This document shows, piece by piece, positions 26,512-36,707 of a DNA stretch of 64,000 bases. The stretch is from Curtobacterium oceanosedimentum (GTDB taxonomy: Bacteria; Actinomycetota; Actinomycetes; Actinomycetales; Microbacteriaceae). Location of the stretch: NCBI RefSeq assembly GCF_020297365.1, contig NZ_JAIXIG010000007.1, forward strand, positions 990-64,989. The letters run 5' to 3'. Numbering within the stretch: position 1 is the first letter of the stretch; every line of letters begins with the position of its first letter. A program made the translations under genes and the position numbers. The notes below the pieces were generated by a model, which saw only the letters and a program-made list of their open reading frames with translations, ran no database searches and was not told where the DNA came from.

Positions 26512-26598
26512 CCGGGCACGACGCGGACCGCTCGCGCCCGCTCCGCCGGGGTCCGCCCCGGACCTCGCACTGGGAACGGACTGTGAATGCGCCGGGAC

Positions 26599-26625
26599 GG
26601 GATGCATCGTGCGTGGGACAGTGTT
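26599..26625 (+). promoter_or_regulatory. Possible SigR/SigH-type promoter of rbpA
   Basis: GGGAT (26599-26603), 19 bases, then GTT (26623-26625) resembles the GGAAT-N18-GTT consensus of oxidative-stress ECF sigma factors. rbpA of Streptomyces is transcribed by such a factor. The spacing and the first hexamer are imperfect, so this is tentative. Confidence 0.35.
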
Positions 26626-26657
26626 GAGAAGGGCAGACGAGCGAGAGGAGCACACAC

Positions 26658-27008
26658 ATGGCTGATCGGAGTCTCCGCGGCATGCGGCTCGGGAGTCAGA
26701 GCCTCCAGAGCGAAGAGGGCGTCGAGCTCTCGGACCGCAAGCGCGCGGTCTACCAGACCGATTCGGGGGAGACGTTCGACATCGTCTTCTCCGCCGACGC
26801 GGACGTCCCACAGATCTGGTCGGAGCCCCGCTCCGGTCGTGAGGGTCGGTTGCTCGGCGACGACGGCATCCCCGTCGAGGTCGCCGAAGAGGACGTGAAG
26901 GCACCCCGCACCCACTGGGACATGCTGCTCGAGCGCCGCTCGCGCGAGGAACTCGAGGAACTCCTCGAGGAGCGCCTGCAGTTCCTCCGCGCCCGACGCG
27001 GCGCCTGA
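26658..27008 (+). CDS. rbpA: RNA polymerase-binding protein RbpA
   Basis: 116-aa actinobacterial transcription factor that binds RNA polymerase and the principal sigma factor, stabilises open complexes and affects rifampicin sensitivity. The N-terminal tail ADRSLRGMRLGSQSL, the core domain YQTDSGETFDIVF and the highly conserved sigma-interaction region PPRTHWDMLLERRS-type (here APRTHWDMLLERRSREEL) are all present, followed by the terminal helix. The ATG has GAGAGGAGC upstream. A long hairpin follows the stop. Confidence 0.96.
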   Translation: MADRSLRGMRLGSQSLQSEEGVELSDRKRAVYQTDSGETFDIVFSADADVPQIWSEPRSGREGRLLGDDGIPVEVAEEDVKAPRTHWDMLLERRSREELEELLEERLQFLRARRGA

Positions 27009-27012
27009 CACG

Positions 27013-27062
27013 ACGAACGACGACGCCCGCCCCGGTTCCCCGGGGCGGGCGTCGTCGTTCGT
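27013..27062. terminator. Bidirectional hairpin between rbpA and the SPFH gene
   Basis: A perfect 23-bp stem (27013-27035 with 27040-27062) closes on a TTCC loop. It lies 4 bp past the rbpA stop and 11 bp past the stop of the converging SPFH gene, so it can terminate transcription from both sides. No T-run is seen. Confidence 0.85.
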
Positions 27063-27073
27063 GGTGCTCTGGG

Positions 27074-28282
27074 TCAGCGCCGACCGGAACCGTCGGTCGA
27101 CCGGTGCCCGGAGGCGTCGTCGCCCGGCGTGGATGGGGCGTCGTCGACCTGCTCGGCGGTCGCGTCGTCGGCTGCCGCCAGGTGCGCGTCGACACTGCGG
27201 TTCGACTCGGCCAGTCGGGCGTCGAGGTCCGACTCGGGGACGATGTCGGCTGCGGTGGCGTCCGCACGCGGCATGGTCGTCTCGGCCGCAGCGCCTGCCG
27301 AGGTGTTCGCCAGGCTCTCGTTCGCGAGCTTGGAGATGCGTGACAGGAAGTCCGTGCCACCCGCGGCACCGCTGACCGGGCCGGCGCCGCCACCACGGCT
27401 GGCGCTGAAGCCCTTCGCGATGCCGGACAGGGCCTCGGTGAACTCGCTCGGGATCATCCAGAGCTTGTTCGCGGTGCCCTCGGCGATCTTCGGCAGGGTC
27501 TGCAGGTACTGGTAGGACAGCAGCTTCTCGTCGGGGTCACCGGTGTGGATCGCCTCGAACACGGTGGCGATGGCCTGGGCCTCGCCCTCGGCACGCAGGA
27601 CCTGGGCCTTGGCGTCACCCTCTGCCGCGAGGATGGCGGCCTGCCGCTGGCCCTCGGCCTCGAGGATCTGGGACTGCTTGGTGCCCTCGGCCTGCAGGAT
27701 CGCGGCACGACGGCTGCGCTCCGCGCGGAGCTGCTGCTCCATGGCGTCCTGGATGGACACGGGCGGCTCGATGGCCTTCAGCTCGACCCGGCCCACGCGG
27801 ATGCCCCACTTGCCGGTCGCCTCGTCGAGCACGACGCGGAGCTGGCCGTTGATGTTGTCGCGGCTCGTCAGGGCCTCTTCGAGGTTGAGCCCACCGACCA
27901 CGTTGCGGAGCGTGGTGGTGGTGAGCTGCTCGACGGCGCCGAGGTAGTTCGCGATCTCGTACGTGGCAGCACGGGCGTCGGTCACCTGGAAGTAGACGAC
28001 GGTGTCGATCGAGACCACCAGGTTGTCCTCGGTGATCACGGGCTGCGGCGGGAAGGACACGACCTGCTCGCGCATGTCGAGGAGCGGACGCAGACGGTCG
28101 ATGAACGGCACGAGCAGGTTCAGACCCGGGTTGAGGGTCTTGTGGTACTTGCCGAGGCGCTCGACGATCCCGGCGGTGGCCTGGGGGACGATGCGGATGG
28201 CCTTCGCCAGGACGACGATCACGAAGATGACGACGACGAGGACGAGGACGATCAGTGCGATCGTCCCTGCGGAGATGGTCAC
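27074..28282 (-). CDS. SPFH/Band 7 domain protein (stomatin/HflK-like)
   Basis: 402-aa membrane-anchored scaffold protein. The N-terminal hydrophobic helix (IALIVLVLVVVIFVIVVLA) is followed by the SPFH domain (RIVPQATAGIVERLGKYHKT to VGRVELKAIEPPVSI, about residues 30-185) and a coiled-coil rich in Ala, Glu and Arg (ERSRRAAILQAEGTKQSQIL). The C-terminal ~90 residues are acidic and disordered. Proteins of this type organise membrane microdomains and often pair with an NfeD protein, exactly as here: the NfeD gene overlaps this start by 4 bp (GTGA). Confidence 0.92.
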   Translation of the reverse strand: MTISAGTIALIVLVLVVVIFVIVVLAKAIRIVPQATAGIVERLGKYHKTLNPGLNLLVPFIDRLRPLLDMREQVVSFPPQPVITEDNLVVSIDTVVYFQVTDARAATYEIANYLGAVEQLTTTTLRNVVGGLNLEEALTSRDNINGQLRVVLDEATGKWGIRVGRVELKAIEPPVSIQDAMEQQLRAERSRRAAILQAEGTKQSQILEAEGQRQAAILAAEGDAKAQVLRAEGEAQAIATVFEAIHTGDPDEKLLSYQYLQTLPKIAEGTANKLWMIPSEFTEALSGIAKGFSASRGGGAGPVSGAAGGTDFLSRISKLANESLANTSAGAAAETTMPRADATAADIVPESDLDARLAESNRSVDAHLAAADDATAEQVDDAPSTPGDDASGHRSTDGSGRR

Positions 28283-28752
28283 GGTGTGGCCCTTTCTGCG
28301 AGGCGCACGACCGCGGTCGACCCCTCGATCGACTCGACGACCACGGGGGTGCCGAGTGGCGGTGTGCGGTCGACGGAACCCACGGCGAACCGTGCGCTCC
28401 AGGTCTCGCCGTTGGCCAGGCGGACCTGGCCGGGAGCGGAAGCGGTGAAGGCGACCGCGACGGTGCCGGGGAGGCCGATGAGCCCCTCGACGTTGGTGCG
28501 GTGCGGGTCGGCGTTGCGTCCGAGGGCCACCAGCAGGCGGGGCCGGACGAGCGAGAGCAGCACGAGCGCGAGCACGGCGGCGATGACGGCGGAGAGCCAC
28601 CACGGCGCGCCGAGCAGCGCCGCGATCAATCCTCCGGCGGCGCCGGCCGCGAGCATGATGAAGATGAAGTCGAGGGTGAAGATCTCGACCACGCCGAGCA
28701 CCAACACCAGTCCGATCCAGACGGTGGTCTGGATCCAATCGATCCCGTTCAC
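28279..28752 (-). CDS. NfeD family membrane protein
   Basis: 157-aa protein with three to four hydrophobic helices (WIGLVLVLGVVEIFTLDFIF, IMLAAGAAGGLIAALLG, LSAVIAAVLALVLLSLV) followed by a C-terminal OB-fold domain (EGLIGLPGTVAVAFTA to VVVESIEGSTAVVRL). This is the short NfeD form without the serine protease. NfeD and SPFH/stomatin proteins are co-inherited partners in membrane quality control; the gene is upstream of, and overlaps, its SPFH partner. Confidence 0.9.
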   Translation of the reverse strand: MNGIDWIQTTVWIGLVLVLGVVEIFTLDFIFIMLAAGAAGGLIAALLGAPWWLSAVIAAVLALVLLSLVRPRLLVALGRNADPHRTNVEGLIGLPGTVAVAFTASAPGQVRLANGETWSARFAVGSVDRTPPLGTPVVVESIEGSTAVVRLAERATP

Positions 28753-28906
28753 GTGATCTCCCTCCCTCGGTCACGCGCGGCGGCCTGCTGCGTCGCGACG
28801 GCCGGTACAACTCCGTTCAACATATCAGGAGCGTCCGACGGCGGCGTGGCCCGTCGGTAGACTCGGTGCGCCCGACCGGCCGGAACCAGACCTGGAGAAC
28901 ACGACT

Positions 28907-29668
28907 GTGACCAACCCCCTCGCCCCCGGATCCCTCACCGACAAGCGCGCCGTCGTCACCGGCTCGTCGCGCGGCATCGGCGCCGACACCGTCGGCTACC
29001 TGGCCGAGGCCGGCGCGAAGGTGGTCGTGAACTACCGCAACAAGGCCAGGCGTGCGGAGCAGATCGCCGAGAAGATCGTCGCGGACGGCGGGTCCGCACT
29101 GGCCGTCGGCGCCGACCTCACCGACCACGACTCGGTGCAGGCCATGGTCGACACGGTCGTGCGGGAGTGGGGCGGCATCGACCTGCTCGTCCTGAACGCA
29201 TCGGGGGGCATGGAGTCCGGCCTCGGCGAGGACTACGCGCTCCGGCTGAACCGCGACGCCCAGGTCGACATGCTGCAGACCGCCGTGCCGCACATGCCCG
29301 CCGGCTCCCGCGTGGTGTTCGTCACGAGCCACCAGGCGCACTTCGTCGAGACCGCCGAGACGATGGACGAGTACGTCCCCGTGGCGAAGAGCAAGCGTGC
29401 CGGCGAGCTGGCGCTGCGCGAACTCATCCCGCAGCTCGAGGCCGCCGGCATCGAGTTCGTCGTCGTCTCCGGCGACATGATCGAGGGCACGATCACGGCC
29501 ACCCTGCTGAACCGCCTGAACCCCGGCGCGATCGAGGGCCGCCGGCAGGAGGTCGGCAAGCTGTACAGCGTGTCCGAGTTCGCGGCGGAGATCGCCCTCG
29601 CCGCCGTCGAGCCGATCCCGGCCGACCACACCAAGCTCGTCGGCGACGTCAGCGGCTTCGTCGGCTAG
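28907..29668 (+). CDS. Short-chain dehydrogenase/reductase family protein
   Basis: 253-aa Rossmann-fold oxidoreductase. The cofactor motif VTGSSRGIGADTVGYL is at residue ~14 and NASGG near 97 replaces the usual NNAG. The catalytic Ser lies in VTSHQAHF near 143. The expected YxxxK is not in its normal form: the nearest segment is DEYVPVAKSKRAGE, where Tyr precedes the Lys residues by five and seven positions. Activity may be altered. GTG start with CTGGAG upstream; TAGACT (28858-28863) is a likely -10. The TAG stop doubles as the start of the next gene's -10 box. Confidence 0.82.
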   Translation: MTNPLAPGSLTDKRAVVTGSSRGIGADTVGYLAEAGAKVVVNYRNKARRAEQIAEKIVADGGSALAVGADLTDHDSVQAMVDTVVREWGGIDLLVLNASGGMESGLGEDYALRLNRDAQVDMLQTAVPHMPAGSRVVFVTSHQAHFVETAETMDEYVPVAKSKRAGELALRELIPQLEAAGIEFVVVSGDMIEGTITATLLNRLNPGAIEGRRQEVGKLYSVSEFAAEIALAAVEPIPADHTKLVGDVSGFVG

Positions 29669-29678
29669 CGTCGGCTCG

Positions 29679-30131
29679 GTGACCGCCAAGCCCGGCCTGC
29701 GCCGTACCTCCCGCATCCTGCTGCTCGACCCCGACGGACGCGTGTTCCTGATGGACACGAAGTCCCCGTCGTCCGACGGCGCCCACCGCTGGATCACGCC
29801 CGGCGGCGGTGTCGACCCGGGGGAGTCCCACCGCGACGCGGCCGTCCGGGAGCTCCGCGAGGAGACCGGCATCGTCATCGACGAGCCGGGGGAGTCGGTG
29901 TGGTCGTGGGACTTCGACGTCGAGTGGGACCTCGCCGACCACGACCGCGGACACGCCGAGTTCTACGTCGTCCGCACGGCGGGCTTCGAACTGTCCGACG
30001 CCGAGTGGACCGACGACGAGCGGGTGGACATCCTCGCCTCGCGCTGGTGGACCGCCGACGAACTCGACGCGACCGACGAGCCGTTCGAACCCGCCGAGCT
30101 GCCGGACCTGGTCCGCCGTCACGGCGCCTGA
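29679..30131 (+). CDS. Nudix hydrolase
   Basis: 150-aa pyrophosphohydrolase of nucleoside-diphosphate derivatives. The Nudix box runs from GGGVDPGESHRDAAV to RELREETGI near residues 46-68, with the metal-binding Glu cluster intact. Acidic and aromatic residues (VWSWDFDVEWDLADHD) precede the C-terminal ASRWWTADEL segment typical of the family. The substrate cannot be read from the sequence. GTG lies 7 nt after TAGCGT (29666-29671), whose TAG is the stop codon of the SDR gene. Confidence 0.9.
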   Translation: MTAKPGLRRTSRILLLDPDGRVFLMDTKSPSSDGAHRWITPGGGVDPGESHRDAAVRELREETGIVIDEPGESVWSWDFDVEWDLADHDRGHAEFYVVRTAGFELSDAEWTDDERVDILASRWWTADELDATDEPFEPAELPDLVRRHGA

Positions 30132-30167
30132 GCGCCGCACCACGGCCCGTGGGCCGACCACGGACCG

Positions 30168-30207
30168 GACGGGAGGCCCGTGGCGGCCCCGCCACGGGCC
30201 TCCCGTC
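30168..30207. repeat. Family B palindrome
   Basis: Arms of 18 bases (GACGGGAGGCCCGTGGCG and complement) flank the loop GCCC. It lies between the Nudix stop (30131) and the -10 of the UvrA-like gene (TACGCT, 30210-30215), so it may insulate the two transcription units. Confidence 0.8.
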
Positions 30208-30222
30208 GGTACGCTGACCCGC

Positions 30223-32616
<2,394 letters not shown>

Positions 32617-32738
32617 GTCGCAGAACAGGGATGCGCGCGAATCTGGGCGTTTGCCGTGTTCGAGGACTACCGTTCCGAATGACGCTCACGATCGGCTACC
32701 CGGCCTGGATCGGCGTCCTGACCAGAAGGAGCTCCACC

Positions 32739-33023
32739 ATGTCCCATCCCGGCAACGCACCCGCCACGACCGGTGGCAACGGCCTCGCCGTCGGTTCGCT
32801 CGTCCTCGGCATCGTCGGTGTCGTCTTCGCGTTCCTCTTCGTCTGGATCGGTCTGATCGCCGGCATCATCGGTCTCGTGCTCGGCTTCGTCGCCCGCCGT
32901 CGCGGTGTCGGCAGCCGCGGCATGGTCCTGGCCGGCATCGTGCTCAGCATCATCGCCATCGTCCTGTCGATCATCTTCATCATCATCGCGCTGGCCGTCG
33001 TCGTGCCGGCGATGTCGAACTGA
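32739..33023 (+). CDS. Small DUF4190-type membrane protein
   Basis: 94-aa protein with a short Gly/Pro-rich N-terminus and two long hydrophobic hairpins: LAVGSLVLGIVGVVFAFLFV with WIGLIAGIIGLVLGFVARRR, then MVLAGIVLSIIAIVLSIIF. The pattern (GLAVGSLVLGI ... GSRGMVLAGIVL) fits the DUF4190 family, function unknown. ATG with AGAAGGAGCT (32725-32734) as ribosome binding site; the frame is open further upstream but without a better start. A family A palindrome follows 26 bp after the stop. Confidence 0.82.
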   Translation: MSHPGNAPATTGGNGLAVGSLVLGIVGVVFAFLFVWIGLIAGIIGLVLGFVARRRGVGSRGMVLAGIVLSIIAIVLSIIFIIIALAVVVPAMSN

Positions 33024-33049
33024 CACCACCTCGCGGCGATTGCCGCATC

Positions 33050-33100
33050 GTGAGCAGGAATGGTCGAGTCCTTTCGGGGGACTCGACCATTTCTGCTCAC
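33050..33100 (+). repeat. Family A palindrome, copy 1
   Basis: 22-base arms starting GTGAGCAGGAATGGTCGAG around loop TTTCGGG. The only non-Watson-Crick position (33058 G, 33092 T) is a G-U pair in plus-strand RNA, which is the strand of the upstream gene. Probable RNA hairpin at the 3' end of the DUF4190 transcript. Confidence 0.8.
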
Positions 33101-33171
33101 CGAAGGTCGGACCAGGGCGCACACCCGCATCCGGGAGCCGCCCTCAGGCCGATCGGCGTAGCGTGCGGCGC

Positions 33172-33327
33172 ATGAGCTACAGCCAGCCTGACCCAGCCGA
33201 AGAGACCACCCAGAGCGAGACGCCGGAGCAGCCCGACACCGACCAGGGCAACCTGGAGGAACAGGGCGGCGAGCCGGCCGCGCTCGAGATCGACGCGGAC
33301 GACGTCCCCACGCAGCCGGCGGACTGA
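33172..33327 (+). CDS. Small acidic hypothetical protein, 51 aa
   Basis: Short, highly acidic, disordered-looking protein made largely of Glu, Gln, Asp, Pro and Thr (SQPDPAEETTQSETPEQPD, EIDADDVPTQPAD). No known family recognised. Its start is well supported for so small a gene: ATG lies 7 nt after TAGCGT (33159-33164), the same leaderless layout seen at clear genes, and it is enclosed by two family A palindromes. It ends in PAD, not in the Gly-Gly-Gln/Glu of Pup. Confidence 0.6.
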   Translation: MSYSQPDPAEETTQSETPEQPDTDQGNLEEQGGEPAALEIDADDVPTQPAD

Positions 33328-33344
33328 CACCGTCGTCATCCAGT

Positions 33345-33391
33345 GAGCAGAAGAGGTCGGGTCCGTTCGTCGGACCCGACCTCTTCTGCTC
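33345..33391. repeat. Family A palindrome, copy 2
   Basis: Perfect 21-base arms (GAGCAGAAGAGGTCGGGTCC plus G) with loop TTCGT, 18 bp after the stop of the 51-aa gene. Almost the same arms occur at 50723. It can act as a hairpin terminator in either direction. Confidence 0.85.
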
Positions 33392-33427
33392 TCTCAGCGC
33401 TCGTTCGGTACGTCCGGCGGTGCGCCG

Positions 33428-33441
33428 ATAATGCATATTAT
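33428..33441. promoter_or_regulatory. AT-rich dyad, possible operator
   Basis: ATAAT-GCAT-ATTAT is a very AT-rich inverted repeat in an otherwise GC-rich region, of the kind bound by PadR, MarR or TetR regulators. No convincing gene starts just downstream; a short open frame from 33431 only mirrors the converging SDR gene. It may be a remnant promoter of a lost gene. Confidence 0.35.
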
Positions 33442-33489
33442 GTCAACTCAGCGCTTCCCGCCGGTGCCTGACGGTCCCTTCGTGACCAC

Positions 33490-34416
33490 TCAGACCCGCG
33501 TCCCCGTCACCTCGGCCGACAGGTCCCACAGTTCCCGGGCCGCGACATCGTCGGTGAACGAGGGCCACATCCGCAGCCGTGCCGGAGCGCCCGCCACGAT
33601 GCGGCGGGGTCCGTAGAACTCGTCGCCGCGAGCGTCGGGGCCGGTCGCTGCGAGCAGTGCCGGGAGCGCAGCGCGTTCCACCGTACCGAGCACGCCGACG
33701 CGGGACAGGGCCTCGACGATCCGCTGCTCGCCGCCCGCTCGCTCGCGTCCCATCCCTGGCTGGGCGGCGAGGAGGTTCGTCGGCGAGACGCCGGGGTGCG
33801 CCAGGTTGCTGCTGATCCCCCAGCCCTCGGCTCGGCTCCGCGCGTCGAGTTCTCGAGCGAACAAGCCGATGGCGACCTTCGAGGCACTGTAGGCGCGCAT
33901 CACGTCGTACCGCTGCTGCTGCTGTGCGAAGTCGTCCAGTTCGAGGCGGGAACGCCGGGCGGCGACGCTCGTCTGGTGCGTCACCCGGCCGCGTCCGGCG
34001 CGCAGCAGCGGGAGGAGTCCGAGGGTGAGGGCGAAGTGCCCGAGGTGGTTCGTCCCGACCTGGAGTTCGAACCCGTCCTCGGTCTCCTGTCGGACCGGAG
34101 GGCGCATCACGCCGGCGTTGTTGACGAGCAGGTGGACGGGTCTCCCCTCGTCCCGCAGCGCAGCGACGAACGCCGCGACGGAGTCGAGCCGTGCCAGGTC
34201 GAGCGCGGTGACCCGGACGGTCGCCCCGGGCACGACGGAACGAATGTGCGCGGCGGCCCGTTCACCCTTCTCGGTCGACCGGACGGGCATGACGACCTCG
34301 GCGCCCGCCGCAGCCAACCGGCGTGCGATGACGGCACCGATGCCGTCGCTGGCGCCCGTCACGACGGCGAGCGTGCCGGTGCGGTCAGGGACGTCGAATC
34401 GGGGTGTGGTCGACAT
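33490..34416 (-). CDS. SDR family oxidoreductase
   Basis: 308-aa classical-type short-chain dehydrogenase resembling the retinol dehydrogenase/WWOX group. Cofactor motif [16 protein letters not shown] near residue 20, NNAGVMRPP near 100, catalytic Ser in [11 protein letters not shown] near 150 and YSASK near 175 are all present, so it should be active with NAD(P). The ATG has GGAGG upstream. It lies 80 bp downstream of, and on the same strand as, an MmyB-type regulator, a common regulator-target pair in actinobacteria. Confidence 0.88.
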   Translation of the reverse strand: MSTTPRFDVPDRTGTLAVVTGASDGIGAVIARRLAAAGAEVVMPVRSTEKGERAAAHIRSVVPGATVRVTALDLARLDSVAAFVAALRDEGRPVHLLVNNAGVMRPPVRQETEDGFELQVGTNHLGHFALTLGLLPLLRAGRGRVTHQTSVAARRSRLELDDFAQQQQRYDVMRAYSASKVAIGLFARELDARSRAEGWGISSNLAHPGVSPTNLLAAQPGMGRERAGGEQRIVEALSRVGVLGTVERAALPALLAATGPDARGDEFYGPRRIVAGAPARLRMWPSFTDDVAARELWDLSAEVTGTRV

Positions 34417-34496
34417 GGTCGGTCCTCCGTGGTCAGTGAAGCGTGGGCGTGTGCCCATGCTCCTGGCAGCCGTCCGGGACATCCAGGGCCTGCTGG

Positions 34497-35336
34497 TCAG
34501 TGGCTGAGCTCCTGTGGATGCACCACCGCGAGCAGTTGCAGACGCTCGTGGCTGACGCTCCCCGGCTCCGCCGTGTAGACGAGCATCCGGTGCGACTGTT
34601 CCGGGTCGACGAGCGTCTGGCACGACAGTTCGAGCGGCCCCACCATCGGGTGCAGGAACCGTTTCCGGTCGGGCAGCTGCACGCCGACCTCGTGCCGTTC
34701 CCACGCCTCGCGGAACCGGGCGTTGTCCTGGAGCGCCTCGACCATCGCTGCGGCACGCGACTCCGGGCCGCGCAGGGCGACGAGTTCGCGCAACCCGGCG
34801 GCGTACACACGCGACAGGTGCTCTCGCTCGGCGGGCGGGTACGCCTGCTGTGCGGCGGGGTCGGTGAACCACCGGTAGCCCAGACTGCGCGCGTTGCCGG
34901 TGCGCCGAGCGGCGTCACCCGTCAGCGCCCGCCCGAGCGGCGTCTGACGGAGCGTCTCCCCGAGTTCGGTGACGACCTCTGCGGGTGTGTCGACCAGCCG
35001 GTCCAGGATCCGCAGCATGCCGGGTGCGACGTGTTCGCTCACGGTCCCCCGTGCCGGTGGCTGGTGGCCCGCGAGCCGGAACAGGTGGTCACGCTCGTCG
35101 ACCGACAGGTGCAACCCCTGTGCCATGGCGGCGATCATCTGCGCGGACGGAGCGGGGCCGGTCCCCCGCTCGAGGCGTGCGTAGTAGTCGGTCGACATGT
35201 TGCTCAGGCTCGCGACCTCCTCACGCCGGAGTCCCTCCGTCCGTCGACGGGGACCACGCGGCAGCCCGACGTCCTCGGGTTGCAGGGCGGTGCGACGGCG
35301 ACGCAGGAACGTCGCAAGGGACTGACGATCGATCAC
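34497..35336 (-). CDS. Helix-turn-helix regulator with MmyB-like ligand-binding domain
   Basis: 279-aa transcription factor. The N-terminal HTH (residues ~8-75: [52 protein letters not shown]) is of the XRE type; the remainder, from about 105, is the MmyB-like ligand-binding domain of PAS-like fold ([49 protein letters not shown]). Such regulators sense small hydrophobic ligands such as fatty acids and typically control the adjacent SDR gene. GTG start, 6 nt after a -10-like TAGGAA. The convergence with no other target suggests it controls the SDR at 33490. Confidence 0.9.
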   Translation of the reverse strand: MIDRQSLATFLRRRRTALQPEDVGLPRGPRRRTEGLRREEVASLSNMSTDYYARLERGTGPAPSAQMIAAMAQGLHLSVDERDHLFRLAGHQPPARGTVSEHVAPGMLRILDRLVDTPAEVVTELGETLRQTPLGRALTGDAARRTGNARSLGYRWFTDPAAQQAYPPAEREHLSRVYAAGLRELVALRGPESRAAAMVEALQDNARFREAWERHEVGVQLPDRKRFLHPMVGPLELSCQTLVDPEQSHRMLVYTAEPGSVSHERLQLLAVVHPQELSH

Positions 35337-35441
35337 GACACGTTCCTACACGGATGCATCGCCCGTATCCACGGTTCGCCGATCCACCTCACGGGTGGGA
35401 CGGAACAGCGACCAGGAAAGCGGCCCGGTCGGCTCGGCTGG

Positions 35442-36473
35442 TCAGAACACGGCGACCGTCATGCCCGACGAGGTCGCCGGGCGGTCCATCGCCACGAGCG
35501 CGTCGGGCAGGTCCGCGAAGCCGATGGTGCGACCGATCGTCTCCTCGGGTCGGAGCGTGCCGGCGACGACCGCGTCGAGCATCGCGCCGTACTCGCTGAC
35601 CGCCGCTCCGTGGCTGCCGAGCAGTTCGAGCTCGTCGGCGATGACGCGTCCCATCGGGATCGCCGGTGCGGCCTCGTCGTCGAGCAGCAGCCCGACCTGC
35701 ACGTGGCGGCCACGCGGGCGGAGCGAACCCACCGCTGCCACCGACGTCGCCCGGCTGCCGTAGGCGTCGATCGACAGGTGGGCTCCCCCGTCGGTGCGGG
35801 CGCGGACCGCCGCCACGGCGTCGTCGTCCATCGGCACGGTCTCGGCGCCGAGCGCGGCAGCCCGTTCGAGGGCGGCTGCCGACACGTCGACGGCCACCAC
35901 CCGGGCGCCCGCGGCGATCGCCACGAGGACGGCCGACAGCCCGACGCCGCCGCAGCCGTAGACCGCGACCCACTCCCCTGCGGCGACCCGTCCTCGGGCG
36001 TGCAGCGCGTGGAAGGCCGTGCCGAACCGGCAGCCGAGCCCGGCCGCGACGGCGAAGCCCACGGAGTCGGGCAGGGCGACGAGGTTGACGTCGGCGTGCG
36101 GGACGACGACCGCCTCGGCGTAGGAGCCCTGCAGGTCGAACCCGGGCTGCTGCTGCCGGGTGCAGACCTGGGTCGCGCCGTCGAGGCACTCCGGGCAGCT
36201 GCCGCAGGCGAAGACGAAGGGCGCCGTGACGCGGTCACCGACGGCGAAGCCACGGACCTCGGACCCGACGGCCCGGACGACCCCGGCGAACTCGTGCCCG
36301 GGCACGTGCGGCAGCCGGACCGATTCGTCGTGTCCCTTCCAGGCGTGCCAGTCGCTGCGGCACACCCCGGTCGCGGCGACGGAGACGACCACGCCGTGGG
36401 CCGGCGCCACCGGTTCGGCGACCTCGACGATCGCGGGGACGGAGCCGAACTGGTCGTACTGGACAGCGCGCAT
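35442..36473 (-). CDS. Zinc-dependent alcohol dehydrogenase
   Basis: 343-aa medium-chain dehydrogenase with catalytic zinc ligands in TGVCRSDWHAW near residue 38 and VPGHEFAG near 60, structural zinc cysteines in ACGSCPECLDGATQVC near 90, and the NAD motif VYGCGGVGLSAVLVAIAAG near 170. It fits the group of zinc-binding alcohol dehydrogenases acting on primary alcohols or aldehydes. The ATG at 36473 opens the conserved MRAVQYDQFG start. A weak -10 CAGGAT (36485-36480) lies 6 nt before the ATG, placing the -35 position inside the upstream CAGAAG repeat. Confidence 0.88.
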   Translation of the reverse strand: MRAVQYDQFGSVPAIVEVAEPVAPAHGVVVSVAATGVCRSDWHAWKGHDESVRLPHVPGHEFAGVVRAVGSEVRGFAVGDRVTAPFVFACGSCPECLDGATQVCTRQQQPGFDLQGSYAEAVVVPHADVNLVALPDSVGFAVAAGLGCRFGTAFHALHARGRVAAGEWVAVYGCGGVGLSAVLVAIAAGARVVAVDVSAAALERAAALGAETVPMDDDAVAAVRARTDGGAHLSIDAYGSRATSVAAVGSLRPRGRHVQVGLLLDDEAAPAIPMGRVIADELELLGSHGAAVSEYGAMLDAVVAGTLRPEETIGRTIGFADLPDALVAMDRPATSSGMTVAVF

Positions 36474-36496
36474 CCCGCCATCCTGGCAGATGCGCT

Positions 36497-36543
36497 CAGA
36501 AGCAGAAGCAGAAGCAGAAGCAGAAGCAGAAGCAGAAGCAGAA
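36497..36543. repeat. Hexanucleotide microsatellite (CAGAAG)7
   Basis: Seven exact CAGAAG units plus five bases of an eighth, 24 bp upstream of the alcohol dehydrogenase start and on its promoter side. The unit matches the end of the adjacent family A palindrome (GAGCAGAAG). Copy number could vary by slippage. Confidence 0.95.
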
Positions 36544-36583
36544 CGCCCCCGCACCGACGCGCCCATCCCCCACCGCCGCCCCC

Positions 36584-36640
36584 CGAGTGAGCAGAAGACG
36601 TCGAGTGGGCACGTGCGACCCGACGTCTTCTGCTCACTCG
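36584..36640. repeat. Family A palindrome, copy 3
   Basis: 23-base arms (CGAGTGAGCAGAAGACGTCG then AGT) around an 11-base loop, with one A/C mismatch near the loop. It lies between the 3' end of the ABC exporter gene (36708) and the microsatellite, in a 234-bp gap that holds nothing else I can recognise. Confidence 0.85.
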
Positions 36641-36707
36641 ACAGGGAACAGTCGACGGGAAACTCCCGACGGGCAAGGCAGCCGCCGGGCAACGGGTACG
36701 CCGCGGC

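Noticed and set aside
33172-33327. The 51-aa acidic protein as a Pup (prokaryotic ubiquitin-like) homologue, given the missing pup gene
   Set aside because: It ends in PAD instead of Gly-Gly-Gln/Glu, lacks the C-terminal helix pattern of Pup, and has no dop or pafA nearby.
33431-33616. A 61-aa plus-strand gene starting in the AT-rich dyad
   Set aside because: Most of it mirrors the C-terminal coding part of the converging SDR gene and no ribosome binding site or family match is seen.
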